From assembly GCF_000814325.1 (NCBI RefSeq), contig NZ_JPHF01000003.1:434001-498000 (forward strand): 64,000 nucleotides of DNA, read 5' to 3'. The notes beneath the pieces are model-generated. The model was not told the DNA's origin. It did no database searches and saw only the letters and a list, made by a program, of their open reading frames with translations. The DNA is from Flavihumibacter sp. ZG627. GTDB taxonomy: Bacteria > Bacteroidota > Bacteroidia > Chitinophagales > Chitinophagaceae. Shown here in pieces: positions 41,836 to 51,156 of this stretch. The translations under genes were made by a program, and so were the position numbers. The stretch's first letter is position 1; each line of letters starts with the position of its first letter.

Positions 41836-43554
41836 CTACCTGTTAATTGATTTCCAAACTGCCTGGTTGATCTTTACAGGGTATTTCTTCTTTAGTTCCT
41901 TTATCCATGCATCTTCCAGCACCTGCTGGTAATCATTGAGAACAAAACCTTTTGCTTCTTCATAGCTACGGGTAACATTAGCAGGCCAGGTTTTAAGTAC
42001 GTAGAAGAACTGGTGTAGCTCATCCGTTTTATTATATACGGGTTCAGTAATAAGTCCGGATTTGGTTTCAGGAAGTTTCAGCGGAAGCTGGTCAATCTCA
42101 AAACGGGAACTGTCATATTGTACAGCACCATTCTCAAGAAGTATCAATCCCTTCCAGGTTTCCGGTTCGGCCGTGAGTTTTTTGTGGAATGACCGAAGTA
42201 CAGAGGCATCAGTACTACTAAATAATACTCCACTTACACTTTCTTTCCATTTATACCTGCCACTGTTATTTTTATAGTATTGCTGCAATCCTTTTTCATC
42301 GCCTGCCGATTTGTCCCATACCTTTCTCTGCATGGCTTCAAAGAGTAGATTACCTTCTGCAAATTCATTAATTTGTGCGGCATACTCACTGTCATATTGC
42401 TCTAGACCGGCAATATATTTTTCAAGCACCTCATCCTCACTGGTTTCGGGTGGTAATCCTGTTGCCTTTCTCGCCCGCTGCAGCACTGATAACCTGATAA
42501 GCGAATTACGATCATCATTTTGGATCAATGTTTTCATGGCCGCAATATCTTCTGCATTATTTATATCAGTAGGGCGGGGATATCTGCGCAGGAAGCGGAG
42601 AATATGCCAGCCATTAGTGGATCGGAATGGCTTACTGTAAATATTTTTATCTGATAGCATTACAGCCTGTTCTTCAAATAATGGATCATGGGTGCCGGGG
42701 GAGAAGGGCTGCAACACTCCCTGGTTATTAAAAGAAGCATTATCGTTGCTAAAGGCCAGGGCAAGCTTTCCAAAATCTCCTCCTGCAACGATCACGGTAT
42801 ATAGGGAATCTGCCAGTTTTTTTACCCGGTCTGCTTCTTTTGATGGTGCATTTTCAGGAAGCTCCAGCAGGATCTGTGCAACATGTATATTACCTGTAGC
42901 GGGTCTATCGGCAGATGGACGGAAGATATGATAGGCAGTGCTGCTTTTGTAAATGGAGCTGATGGAGCCAATGGGTGTATTATAAACAAGCGATTCCATC
43001 GCATAGGGAAGAGTGAAACTGCTGATCCACCCAATATCACCCTTGTTCAACTTTACAGATGGATCCTTTGAAAATTCCATTGCAACAGTTTCAAAAGACT
43101 TTCCCTGCTGAAGAGCTTTAGCTGCATTTTTAATTGCATCAGATGCTGCCAGGGTATCTGTACCATTAAATGGAATATATATATGGGAGAGCCTGATATC
43201 CCGTTTGCTGTTAGCCATGGAAACTTTAACCAGTTCCAGCATCATACTGTCATCAGTGAGGTACATTCCAATAACCTGGTTCCTGAAATTTTCCAGGTCA
43301 GCTTTCTGGGAAGGCATTGTGTCGAGTTTCAAATCATAAGCATCCTGCACCTTGAGCCGAAACCTGGTATATAATTCGAGGTATTGCTGCATAGCAGCGG
43401 CATCCTTTCCGCCTAAATTATTTTTTTCATAAGCGCGTAAGAAGGTTTCCTTACTAACCTTATGTGGACCATACGTGAAAAGCGGCTGCGCATTTACGGT
43501 AGCCATTGCCAGCAATAGAATAATGGCGGCAGTTAAGTTTTTACACATGATCAT
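41836..43554 (-). CDS. Periplasmic PpiC-type peptidylprolyl isomerase with two rotamase domains
   Basis: The 572-residue protein has a signal peptide (~1-22, ending VNAQPL), a helical chaperone region, and two parvulin domains: residues ~118-215 (RLSHIYIPFN, then FSKDPSVKLNKGDIGWI) and ~222-330 (HVAQILLELP, then FSNDNASFNNQGVLQPF). A third, degenerate part may lie in the C-terminus. It would be a SurA/PrsA-like folding factor for envelope proteins. It overlaps the upstream TlpA-like gene by 4 nt. Confidence 0.9.
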   Translation of the reverse strand: MIMCKNLTAAIILLLAMATVNAQPLFTYGPHKVSKETFLRAYEKNNLGGKDAAAMQQYLELYTRFRLKVQDAYDLKLDTMPSQKADLENFRNQVIGMYLTDDSMMLELVKVSMANSKRDIRLSHIYIPFNGTDTLAASDAIKNAAKALQQGKSFETVAMEFSKDPSVKLNKGDIGWISSFTLPYAMESLVYNTPIGSISSIYKSSTAYHIFRPSADRPATGNIHVAQILLELPENAPSKEADRVKKLADSLYTVIVAGGDFGKLALAFSNDNASFNNQGVLQPFSPGTHDPLFEEQAVMLSDKNIYSKPFRSTNGWHILRFLRRYPRPTDINNAEDIAAMKTLIQNDDRNSLIRLSVLQRARKATGLPPETSEDEVLEKYIAGLEQYDSEYAAQINEFAEGNLLFEAMQRKVWDKSAGDEKGLQQYYKNNSGRYKWKESVSGVLFSSTDASVLRSFHKKLTAEPETWKGLILLENGAVQYDSSRFEIDQLPLKLPETKSGLITEPVYNKTDELHQFFYVLKTWPANVTRSYEEAKGFVLNDYQQVLEDAWIKELKKKYPVKINQAVWKSINR

Positions 43555-45014
43555 TTTTTAGTGGTAGTTTTTTTCTGCTTCAGATCCAGGATATCATCAA
43601 GCTGCTGATAGGTAAGTTTTTTTGCGATGATTCGCTTATCCTTATCGAGCAGATATAATACAGGCGTCTGGTAAACATCATATAACTGGCGGAAGCCAGG
43701 CTTTCCTGAGTTACTTTCAGCTTCGCGTTGCGCTTCGGTTTGGTGTACATGGATCCAGTCGCTTAATTTGTTCTCCCTGATATAGCGGGTCCAGTTATCT
43801 CTTCCACCTTCCGTCATCACACCAAAAATTTTGATATCATTCTTTTTCCATTTGGCCTGGTAAATGGAATCAAGTTTAGGAACCATTTCCTTGCAATGCC
43901 CGCAGGTAGGATCCCAAAAACAGATTACCGTATAGGCTGCTTTCACTTCATAGAGGTTTGAAAGCTTACCACTGGTATCGGTCATTACGATATCCCAGGC
44001 AGGATTGCCGATCAGGTTTGCCATAAGTGAATAGGCCCTGTCTGTCATGTATTTCTGGTACTTTTCGGTGAACCAGTTAACCTCCGGATTGCCGTTAATA
44101 TATTTTTCAAAGAGGTGTACGAAAACTGCATCCTGACCCATGTATTCAGGATTGATATATTTCTGTACGAAATGGGTCAGCAGGTATTTAAAGCTTTCCC
44201 TGCTGCTGACTGCCTGTCCGAGTATTATATCAATTTCTTTTTTAATAGAATCGGGGTCGGGCGATACCATGTCGCGCAGGTAACGGTCTATTCTTGCTTC
44301 ATAAAACGGGGTGCGGATGAGTCGGTCGTCATTGAACATAACGCCATCCCAGTAATGTGATTTAAAATAATTGAATGCGTAAACGCTGTCATATACTCCT
44401 TGGGGATGTTGATTGGCGGGAGGAACAACTGGTTCCTGCAGTGCTGCGAACAATGCATTAAGAAAGTTTACGGATGAACTTCTGTTGTAGCTGGTTCGAT
44501 AATCAATGATCTCCTGGTTCAGGATACGCATTTCAGTGGTAATGGAAGTACTGTCGATGCTGTTTTTTGCTGAGGCAAGGCTTTGCTGGAGCCTGCTGAT
44601 AGCGGCCCCTTTGGTATTTACGAAGCGGGTATAAGACTGGAAATCGCTATTTAAAGGAGAATTGGTAAACTTTGCTGCGGAGGGGTTGGCGGTATCCAAC
44701 TTCATGGAAAATGCCTGGTCCTTATCGAGCAGCAATTCAAAAAGGATCTCTTTTTTAGGGGAGACCATAAAATAGATGCCACCTGGCAGGGGGGCGGCTC
44801 CAGTGAAAATTGCGGCGCCCGAGGGGTTTACCATCGCAGAATCAGCGAGGGCTTTGATCTTGCCATAGTGGTATGCGAGATAAACATATTGTGATTTATA
44901 GCCATTGGTATTCAAAGTGAGTCTGTATCCATTTTCAACGGCCGATTGTGCCATCAGGATTGGGCTCAAAAAATTGCATATGGTAAGGAGTAATATTAGA
45001 AAGGCGTTTTTCAT
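43551..45014 (-). CDS. TlpA-like thioredoxin-domain protein with DUF4369/DUF5106-type N-terminus
   Basis: From ATG 45014 the protein has 487 residues with a signal peptide (~1-23). The N-terminal ~130 residues look like the DUF4369 beta-sandwich, the middle (~170-330) is helical as in DUF5106, and the C-terminal ~140 residues are a thioredoxin fold with the redox motif CGHC (WDPTCGHCKEM) and a cis-Pro region YQTPVLYLLD. It is a probable periplasmic disulfide reductase or oxidase. A longer reading up to 45698 would overlap rlmD and is not credible. It forms an operon with the PpiC foldase, which suggests a shared role in exported protein folding. Confidence 0.88.
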   Translation of the reverse strand: MKNAFLILLLTICNFLSPILMAQSAVENGYRLTLNTNGYKSQYVYLAYHYGKIKALADSAMVNPSGAAIFTGAAPLPGGIYFMVSPKKEILFELLLDKDQAFSMKLDTANPSAAKFTNSPLNSDFQSYTRFVNTKGAAISRLQQSLASAKNSIDSTSITTEMRILNQEIIDYRTSYNRSSSVNFLNALFAALQEPVVPPANQHPQGVYDSVYAFNYFKSHYWDGVMFNDDRLIRTPFYEARIDRYLRDMVSPDPDSIKKEIDIILGQAVSSRESFKYLLTHFVQKYINPEYMGQDAVFVHLFEKYINGNPEVNWFTEKYQKYMTDRAYSLMANLIGNPAWDIVMTDTSGKLSNLYEVKAAYTVICFWDPTCGHCKEMVPKLDSIYQAKWKKNDIKIFGVMTEGGRDNWTRYIRENKLSDWIHVHQTEAQREAESNSGKPGFRQLYDVYQTPVLYLLDKDKRIIAKKLTYQQLDDILDLKQKKTTTKK

Positions 45015-45043
45015 CGATCCGATTAAGCTGCTAATTTCACGAA

Positions 45044-45073
45044 TTGGCCGCAATAATATTGTGTTTACTTTTG
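45044..45073 (+). promoter_or_regulatory. Promoter of rlmD (TTG-N19-TACTTTTG), probably leaderless
   Basis: TTG at 45044-45046, 19 nt, and TACTTTTG at 45066-45073 form a full consensus promoter. The rlmD ATG is at 45078, only 4 nt after the -7 box, so the transcript would begin at or within the start codon. Confidence 0.7.
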
Positions 45074-45077
45074 CCGG

Positions 45078-46487
45078 ATGCGTAAAAAGAATGTTACAGT
45101 TGATCGCCTGGCGGTGGAAGATTATGCCGCGGGGGGAAAGGCGATCGGGAGAGTGGATGGTAAAGTGATTTTTATTGAGGGTGCTGTGCCCGGTGATATT
45201 GTGGATGTAAGGCTCACTAAAAATAAAAAAGACTGGGCGGAGGGCAGGGTGATCCGCACCCATAAATTTTCTGAGGATCGCGTGGAACCTTTCTGCCAGC
45301 ATTTTGGCATTTGTGGTGGCTGCAAATGGCAAATGCTTCCTTATGAAAAGCAGTTGCAGTATAAGCAACAGGAAGTGGAGCAGCACCTGAGGAGGATCGG
45401 GAAGGTTGCACTTCCGGTAATTGAACCTATCCTTGGTTGTGCAGAAACAAGATTTTATAGAAACAAACTTGAATATACCTGCAGCAATAGGCGTTACCTT
45501 CTTGCTGAAGAAGTGGAAGCAGGGGGGGCGATCAAGCAGGAGAACGCAATCGGATTTCATGTGCCCCGCATATTTGATAAGGTAATTGATATTTATACCT
45601 GTCACCTTATGCATGAGCCCGCTAATATCATTCGCAATACTATACGTGATTATGCATTGGAACATGGCCTTAGTTATTATGACATCCGCGAACACCATGG
45701 ATTTTTACGAACGGTCATTGTTCGGGTACTCACCACCGGGGAGGTAATGGTGAATATTGCTTTTGGCAAAGAGGATAAGGCTGCCCGCAAGGCATTACTT
45801 GACCACATTCTGCTGAAAGTGCCATCCATAACTACACTCTTATATACCATCAATACAAAATGGAACGATAGTCTGTATGACCAGGAACCCATGGTGTATT
45901 ACGGAAAGGGGTATGCGATGGAAACGCTGGAGAATTTCCAGTTTAAGATCAGTCCCAAGTCATTCTTCCAGACCAATACCCGCCAGGGTGAACGTCTTTA
46001 TCAGGTTACCCGCGAATTTGCTGAACTAACGGGTAGGGAGACTGTTTATGACCTGTATTGTGGAACAGGAAGCATTGGTATTTTCGTTAGTGGGAATGCT
46101 GCAAAAGTTATAGGAGTGGAAGTGATTGAAGATGCAATTGCTGATGCCAGGGAGAATGCAGCCCTTAATAATATCGGGCATGCTGAATTCTTTGCAGGGG
46201 ATGTGATCGATATTTGTAATGATGCTTTCTTTGCATCACATGGTCGTCCGGATGTTATCATTACCGATCCGCCAAGGGCGGGCATGCATGAAAAGCTTGT
46301 ACAGAAGATACTGGATATGGAAGCCCCGACAGTAGTGTATGTGAGCTGTAATCCGGCCACTCAGGCAAGGGACCTGAACCTGCTGGATACTAAATATGAA
46401 GTAAAAAGAGTTAGACCGGTGGATATGTTCCCGCATACTCACCATATTGAAAACGTGGTACAGTTAAAATTGAGGAAACAACTATGA
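45078..46487 (+). CDS. rlmD: 23S rRNA (uracil-C5)-methyltransferase, RlmD/RumA type
   Basis: The 469-residue enzyme methylates a uracil of 23S rRNA with SAM. A TRAM domain (residues 1-60) is followed by an iron-sulfur motif (Cys73, Cys79, Cys82 and one near 126). The SAM-binding YDLYCGTGSIGIF, DPPRAGMHEK and the catalytic cysteine block YVSCNPATQARDL are all present. RlmC/TrmA relatives cannot be fully told apart. It heads an operon with two rhomboid genes (4-nt overlap, then 6-nt gap) and a phosphatase-like gene. Confidence 0.93.
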   Translation: MRKKNVTVDRLAVEDYAAGGKAIGRVDGKVIFIEGAVPGDIVDVRLTKNKKDWAEGRVIRTHKFSEDRVEPFCQHFGICGGCKWQMLPYEKQLQYKQQEVEQHLRRIGKVALPVIEPILGCAETRFYRNKLEYTCSNRRYLLAEEVEAGGAIKQENAIGFHVPRIFDKVIDIYTCHLMHEPANIIRNTIRDYALEHGLSYYDIREHHGFLRTVIVRVLTTGEVMVNIAFGKEDKAARKALLDHILLKVPSITTLLYTINTKWNDSLYDQEPMVYYGKGYAMETLENFQFKISPKSFFQTNTRQGERLYQVTREFAELTGRETVYDLYCGTGSIGIFVSGNAAKVIGVEVIEDAIADARENAALNNIGHAEFFAGDVIDICNDAFFASHGRPDVIITDPPRAGMHEKLVQKILDMEAPTVVYVSCNPATQARDLNLLDTKYEVKRVRPVDMFPHTHHIENVVQLKLRKQL

Positions 46488-47080
46488 GATCATTACCGCC
46501 AGTAGTAAAGAATATACTTATAGCCAATGTGGTTATATTTTTCGCGCAGTTTATATTTGAAAAGCAGGGAATATTTCTGGAGCAGTGGGGAGCATTATTC
46601 CCTTACCAGAGTCCCCATTTTAGGATCTGGCAATTGGTGACGCATATGTTCATGCATGCCGGACTCTTTCATATACTTTTCAATATGTTCGCGCTTTACA
46701 TGTTTGGCGCAATGTTAGAGAACCTGTGGGGGCCAAAGCGGTTTCTGAATTTTTACATGATATGTGGTATAGTGGCAGGCATCGCACAGCTACTACTCGA
46801 TCCTAATTTTGATCTTGCCGTGGGCGCCTCGGGGGCAATTATGGGTATACTGGCAGCCTTTGCCTATCTGTTTCCCAACACTCCCTTATATCTAATGTTC
46901 ATCCCCATTCCCATTAAAGCGAAATATGCCATTCCCGGATTGATGGCCCTCGATCTTTTTGGTGCAATAGGCAGGGTGCCGGGAGATAATATTGCTCACT
47001 GGGCCCATCTTGGAGGCGCGCTGGCAGGTTTTATAATGGTACTTTTGTGGAACAAAACCAATCGTAATACGTTTTATTGA
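46484..47080 (+). CDS. Rhomboid intramembrane serine protease (intact)
   Basis: The 198-residue six-helix protein has the catalytic Ser116 in VGASGAIMG and the partner His175 in AHWAHLGGALAG. HMFMHAGLFHILFNM carries the conserved helix 2 histidines and asparagine. It should cleave membrane proteins within the bilayer. It overlaps rlmD by 4 nt and is followed after 6 nt by a second rhomboid gene that appears to have lost its serine. Confidence 0.93.
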   Translation: MRSLPPVVKNILIANVVIFFAQFIFEKQGIFLEQWGALFPYQSPHFRIWQLVTHMFMHAGLFHILFNMFALYMFGAMLENLWGPKRFLNFYMICGIVAGIAQLLLDPNFDLAVGASGAIMGILAAFAYLFPNTPLYLMFIPIPIKAKYAIPGLMALDLFGAIGRVPGDNIAHWAHLGGALAGFIMVLLWNKTNRNTFY

Positions 47081-47086
47081 TATCAT

Positions 47087-48019
47087 ATGGCTATGAATGT
47101 GCAAGAAGATAAGCGTAGAAGCGGTATTCTGTTGGGTGCCGATGGGAATGCACTGGTGAACCTGGTGGTGGTTAATGCAGTATTATTTGTACTTATTAAG
47201 TTCATTTATGTAATCTACCTGTTGAGTGACCTTAATATTGATGCTTTTTACAGCAGTGTATTTAGCTGGTTCATTCTCCCTGCAGATATTGATAAACTTG
47301 CATACCGACCCTGGACAATCATCTCATTTATGTTTACCCATGAAAGGGTGATGCATGTTATTGCCAATATGCTGTGGCTTTGGTTATTCGGATATATCAT
47401 GCAGGATCTTACCGGCAACCGAAAGCTGGTTTCAGTATATGTTTGGGGAGGTGTTTCAGGGGCATTCGCTTTTGTACTTGCACATTATATTTTCCCTCGG
47501 TTAGAGGCCGACCTTGCCTTTGCAAGTCTCCTCGGCGCAAATGCCTCTGTTATGGCCGTTGCCGTTGCCACTACAACAGTTTCTCCCGATTACAGGATAT
47601 TTCCAATGATCAATGGAGGAATCCCTTTATGGATTCTGACATCACTATATGTTATCATTGATTTTGCTACCATTTCCGTTGGCAATGGTGCCATGTATCT
47701 TGCCCATTTTGCTGGTGGAGCACTTGGGTTTATGTTTATTTACCAGATGAGGCGTGGCCGCGACTGGAGTTTATGGCTTAATAATTTGTTCGACTGGTTT
47801 GACAATCTCTTCAATCCTGAGAAACCATCCCGAAAGAAAAACAACAAGGATAGTTTCTTTTATAAAGTGAGCGGACAGCCACCCTTTAAGAAATATCCTA
47901 ATATCACCCAACAACGGATCGACCAGATCCTTGATAAGATCAATGTTGAAGGCTACCATATGCTAACCGATGAAGAAAAAGACATCCTTCGTCGGGCAGC
48001 AAATGAAGATGAGTTGTAA
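47087..48019 (+). CDS. Rhomboid-like pseudoprotease (catalytic Ser replaced by Asn)
   Basis: The 310-residue protein has the rhomboid core (THERVMHVIANMLWLWLFG for helix 2, then AHFAGGALGF with His207), but the GxS motif reads LLGANASVMA: Asn152 stands where the nucleophile Ser is expected (Ser154 is two places later). A C-terminal cytoplasmic extension (~245-310) carries a helical tail (QQRIDQILDKINVEGYHML). If the Asn is real, it is likely an inactive homologue that could bind substrates for the active rhomboid just upstream. ATG 47087 and a second ATG two codons later are equal start options. Confidence 0.88.
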   Translation: MAMNVQEDKRRSGILLGADGNALVNLVVVNAVLFVLIKFIYVIYLLSDLNIDAFYSSVFSWFILPADIDKLAYRPWTIISFMFTHERVMHVIANMLWLWLFGYIMQDLTGNRKLVSVYVWGGVSGAFAFVLAHYIFPRLEADLAFASLLGANASVMAVAVATTTVSPDYRIFPMINGGIPLWILTSLYVIIDFATISVGNGAMYLAHFAGGALGFMFIYQMRRGRDWSLWLNNLFDWFDNLFNPEKPSRKKNNKDSFFYKVSGQPPFKKYPNITQQRIDQILDKINVEGYHMLTDEEKDILRRAANEDEL

Positions 48020-48027
48020 ATTCGGTA

Positions 48028-49164
48028 ATGGCTTCCATGCTCCGCAGCCTTACGAAAAGGTTATTTGTTCTGCTCACTTTTGCGATAACGGCTCTCTTCC
48101 TGTTATCATGTGCTGCGTGGTTTATTGAACCTGGCAAGCACTGGTATATTGCATTATTAGGTGTTGGTTTTGCCTTTCTCTTTTTTGCAACCTGTACAAT
48201 GCTGATCTTCTGGATCGTGCTGCGTTCCAAATGGTTTCTGCTGCCATTGGCTGCTATGGCCATCGGCTGGAAGCCCATCAATGCTTTTATTGCTTTCCAT
48301 CCCTTTACCCTTCAGAGCCAGCAAAAAAAACCCTCATCGCTGCGCGTCATGCAATGGAATGTTGCACGTTTTGATGAAATGAGGGGCAGGCCACGTTCAG
48401 GGAAATCAAAACGGAAACAGATCCTCGAATATATCAGGAAGGAAAATCCTGATATCATTTGTATGCAGGAATTCCTAGAAACCAATGACAGCAAACTCTT
48501 TGATGAGAATATTCCTTATTTCAGGGATAGCCTTGGTTACCGATATTTCTATTATGCAATGGATCATCGCAGGCCCGACAGGGTTTATGAACATGGGATA
48601 GCCATATTTTCAAAATACCCTATACGCAAAACACATCGCCGAAAGTTTGGTGGTCCACGCGAACAGAAGGCAGATGAAAGTTTCATCTATGTTGACATTG
48701 CCGTTAACGGGAAAATGGTGAGGGTATTTACCACTCACCTGCAATCATTATTATTTACAAATGCTGAGTTCAGGAAATTTGAGGAAATAAAGCAGGGAGG
48801 AGATTCAACGATAGAAAAATCAAAAGACATCTTCCTCAAATTCCGCAATGCCTATGGCTTCAGGCAACAGCAGGCAGAAATGATAAGAAAGGAACTGGAT
48901 GCAAGCCCTCATCCGGCAATCATTTGCGGCGATTTCAATGATGTTCCTAATTCATTTGTGTACCATCGGATCAAGGGAAACAGGAAGGATGCATTTACCC
49001 GAAGAGGATTTGGAATTGGACGCACCTATTCGGCGCTGAGTCCAACTTTAAGGATCGATTATATAATGACAAGTAAGGAAATCGGGGTATTGCAGTGTCG
49101 TAATCCACATCCTCCACTGAGTGATCATTTCCCTGTTATAGCTGACCTCCTGTTGCCGGATTGA
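48028..49164 (+). CDS. Membrane-anchored endonuclease/exonuclease/phosphatase-family protein
   Basis: The 378-residue protein has three transmembrane helices (residues ~10-85) and an EEP domain (~105-377). EEP motifs are visible: VMQWNVARFDE (metal Asn), MQEFLET (metal Glu), IAIFSKYPI, ICGDFNDVPNS (Asp/Asn) and LSDHFPVIADL (catalytic Asp-His). It could be a phosphodiesterase acting outside the membrane on lipids or nucleic acids. It is the last gene of the rlmD-rhomboid operon (8-nt gap). Confidence 0.88.
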   Translation: MASMLRSLTKRLFVLLTFAITALFLLSCAAWFIEPGKHWYIALLGVGFAFLFFATCTMLIFWIVLRSKWFLLPLAAMAIGWKPINAFIAFHPFTLQSQQKKPSSLRVMQWNVARFDEMRGRPRSGKSKRKQILEYIRKENPDIICMQEFLETNDSKLFDENIPYFRDSLGYRYFYYAMDHRRPDRVYEHGIAIFSKYPIRKTHRRKFGGPREQKADESFIYVDIAVNGKMVRVFTTHLQSLLFTNAEFRKFEEIKQGGDSTIEKSKDIFLKFRNAYGFRQQQAEMIRKELDASPHPAIICGDFNDVPNSFVYHRIKGNRKDAFTRRGFGIGRTYSALSPTLRIDYIMTSKEIGVLQCRNPHPPLSDHFPVIADLLLPD

Positions 49165-49194
49165 AATCATTATCTTAGAAGATCGTTATCCTAT

Positions 49195-49202
49195 TATTTT
49201 TG
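49195..49202 (+). promoter_or_regulatory. TATTTTTG -7 box of cysS
   Basis: A perfect box 18 nt before the cysS ATG at 49221. It excludes the in-frame start at 49200, which lies inside it. No clear TTG element at the usual spacing. Confidence 0.5.
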
Positions 49203-49220
49203 CAAGCAATCGATATTAAT

Positions 49221-50720
49221 ATGTCCGAACTGAAAGTTTATAATTCCTATACCAGGCAGAAAGAAATATTTGAACCAATAGTACCGGGTTATGCGGGGAT
49301 GTATGTGTGTGGACCAACAGTGAGCGGTGAGAGCCATCTGGGCCATGCAAGGCCTTTTATTACTTTCGATGTGTTATACCGTTATCTTATGCATCTCGGT
49401 TATAAGGTGCGATATGTAAGGAATATAACCGATGCAGGACATTTTGAGGAGGAAGGACGCGAAGCAGAAGATAAGATATCTAAGAAAGCACAGATCGAGA
49501 AACTCGAACCAATGGAAATGGTACAGAAGTATACCAACCTTTTTCATTGGGCTATGAAACAATTTAATAATCTTGATCCCAGCATAGAACCAACTGCCAC
49601 CGGACACATTGTGGAGCAGATAGATATGATCCGCACCATTATTGACAAGGGCTATGCGTACGAGAAGAATGGATCAGTTTATTTTGATGTTCGCAAATAT
49701 GCAGAAGAATATCCCTATGGAAAGATGAGTGGCAGGGTAGTGGATGATCTGCTCGAAACCACACGTGAATTGGAGGGGCAGGATGAAAAACGTAACAAGC
49801 AGGATTTTGCTTTATGGAAAGCAGCGCCGCCCGAACATATCATGCGTTGGAATAGTCCATGGGGAGAGGGTTTCCCCGGATGGCATATTGAGTGTTCGGC
49901 AATGGCCACTAAATATCTTGGAAAGCATTTTGATATTCATGGAGGAGGAATGGATCTACAGTTTCCCCATCATGAGAGTGAGATCGCCCAGAGCACTATC
50001 TGTAATCATGAAGTGCCCGCACGATACTGGTTACACAATAACATGATAACCATCAACGGGAAAAAGATGGGTAAGAGTTACAACAATGTTATCAGGCTCA
50101 CGGAATTGTTCAGTGGCTCGCATCCATTGCTGGAACAGGCCTATCATCCCATGACCGTTCGCTTTTTTATACTGCAAACGCATTACAGGAGTACACTCGA
50201 TTTTGGCAACGAAGCCCTTCAGGCGGCCCAGAAAGGAATGCGCAGATTATGGGATGCCTATAAAGTGCTGAATGAGATGGAGGGCGGTGGTACTGATGCC
50301 GGAGATGCAGAACTGGATGCACGATGCATTAAATTGGTTGAGGAACTTGATGAGTTTATGAATGATGACCTTAATACTGCCAAAGTGCTGGCTAGTATGT
50401 TTGAAATGGTGCCCGTCATAAATGGTATCAGGGACAAACATATTGATGGCGATGCTTTATCTAAAGGCACAATTGAAAAAATGCGTGTGGCTTTCAAATC
50501 ATATCTTGAAGATATCTTCGGATTACAGGATGAACAGGCTATGGCAGGTGGAGAGGATAACAAACTGGATGGCGTATTGCAATTGCTTATTGATATCCGC
50601 AAGGATGCCAAAAGCCGCAAAGATTTCGCCACATCAGATAAGATCCGCAACCAGCTACAGGAGCTCGGAATTCTGTTGAAGGATGAGAAAGATGGCGGAG
50701 TGAGTGTGAGTTTTGCTTAA
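49221..50720 (+). CDS. cysS: Cysteinyl-tRNA synthetase
   Basis: From ATG 49221 the class I synthetase has 499 residues. The zinc site appears as YVCGPTV, HIECSAM and FPHHESEIAQS. The HIGH-like sequence is SHLGHARPF, and the KMSKS loop is KMGKSYNN. The C-terminal DALR/anticodon part is complete. The length is normal. The adjoining Dabb gene follows after 17 nt. Confidence 0.95.
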   Translation: MSELKVYNSYTRQKEIFEPIVPGYAGMYVCGPTVSGESHLGHARPFITFDVLYRYLMHLGYKVRYVRNITDAGHFEEEGREAEDKISKKAQIEKLEPMEMVQKYTNLFHWAMKQFNNLDPSIEPTATGHIVEQIDMIRTIIDKGYAYEKNGSVYFDVRKYAEEYPYGKMSGRVVDDLLETTRELEGQDEKRNKQDFALWKAAPPEHIMRWNSPWGEGFPGWHIECSAMATKYLGKHFDIHGGGMDLQFPHHESEIAQSTICNHEVPARYWLHNNMITINGKKMGKSYNNVIRLTELFSGSHPLLEQAYHPMTVRFFILQTHYRSTLDFGNEALQAAQKGMRRLWDAYKVLNEMEGGGTDAGDAELDARCIKLVEELDEFMNDDLNTAKVLASMFEMVPVINGIRDKHIDGDALSKGTIEKMRVAFKSYLEDIFGLQDEQAMAGGEDNKLDGVLQLLIDIRKDAKSRKDFATSDKIRNQLQELGILLKDEKDGGVSVSFA

Positions 50721-50737
50721 CAATTAAAATATAGCGG

Positions 50738-51127
50738 ATGAAAAACTTGCTCGGCCTGTTCATGGCCATGACCATTTTCAGTTTCATGGGGCATGCCCAG
50801 GATAAGAAAACCAATGGTGAAAAACTACTACGCCACGTGGTGTTATTCAAGTTTACTGATAACAGCAGTGAGTGGGATGTAAAGAAAGTGGAAGAGGCTT
50901 TCCGCGCATTACCCAAACGCATCAAAGAAATCCATTCTTTTGAGTGGGGAAAGAATAATAGTCCGGAGAATCTTAACCAGGGCTTCACCCATTGTTTTTT
51001 TGTCAGTTTCAAATCAGAAGCCGAACGTGAAGTATATCTGCCACATCCTGCACACCTGGCTTTTGTAGAAGTGTTGAAGCCTCATCTTGATAAGGTTCTG
51101 GTCATTGACTACTGGGCCGGTAAATAA
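50738..51127 (+). CDS. Exported Dabb (stress-responsive alpha/beta barrel) protein
   Basis: The 129-residue protein has a signal peptide (~1-20, ending MGHAQ) and a dimeric alpha+beta barrel core: LLRHVVLFKFTDNSSEWDV with the Dabb-typical His, then IHSFEWGKNNSPENLNQGF and HPAHLAFVEVLKPHL. Exported Dabb proteins occur near glycan-degradation genes in Bacteroidota, but their role is unclear. It lies between cysS and the GH78 gene on the same strand. Confidence 0.88.
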   Translation: MKNLLGLFMAMTIFSFMGHAQDKKTNGEKLLRHVVLFKFTDNSSEWDVKKVEEAFRALPKRIKEIHSFEWGKNNSPENLNQGFTHCFFVSFKSEAEREVYLPHPAHLAFVEVLKPHLDKVLVIDYWAGK

Positions 51128-51156
51128 TAGCCATACTAAACTAACAATGCTTGCTT

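Noticed and set aside
45015-45698. N-terminal extension of the TlpA-like protein by 228 residues
   Set aside because: It would run antisense through rlmD and its promoter; the signal peptide begins at ATG 45014.
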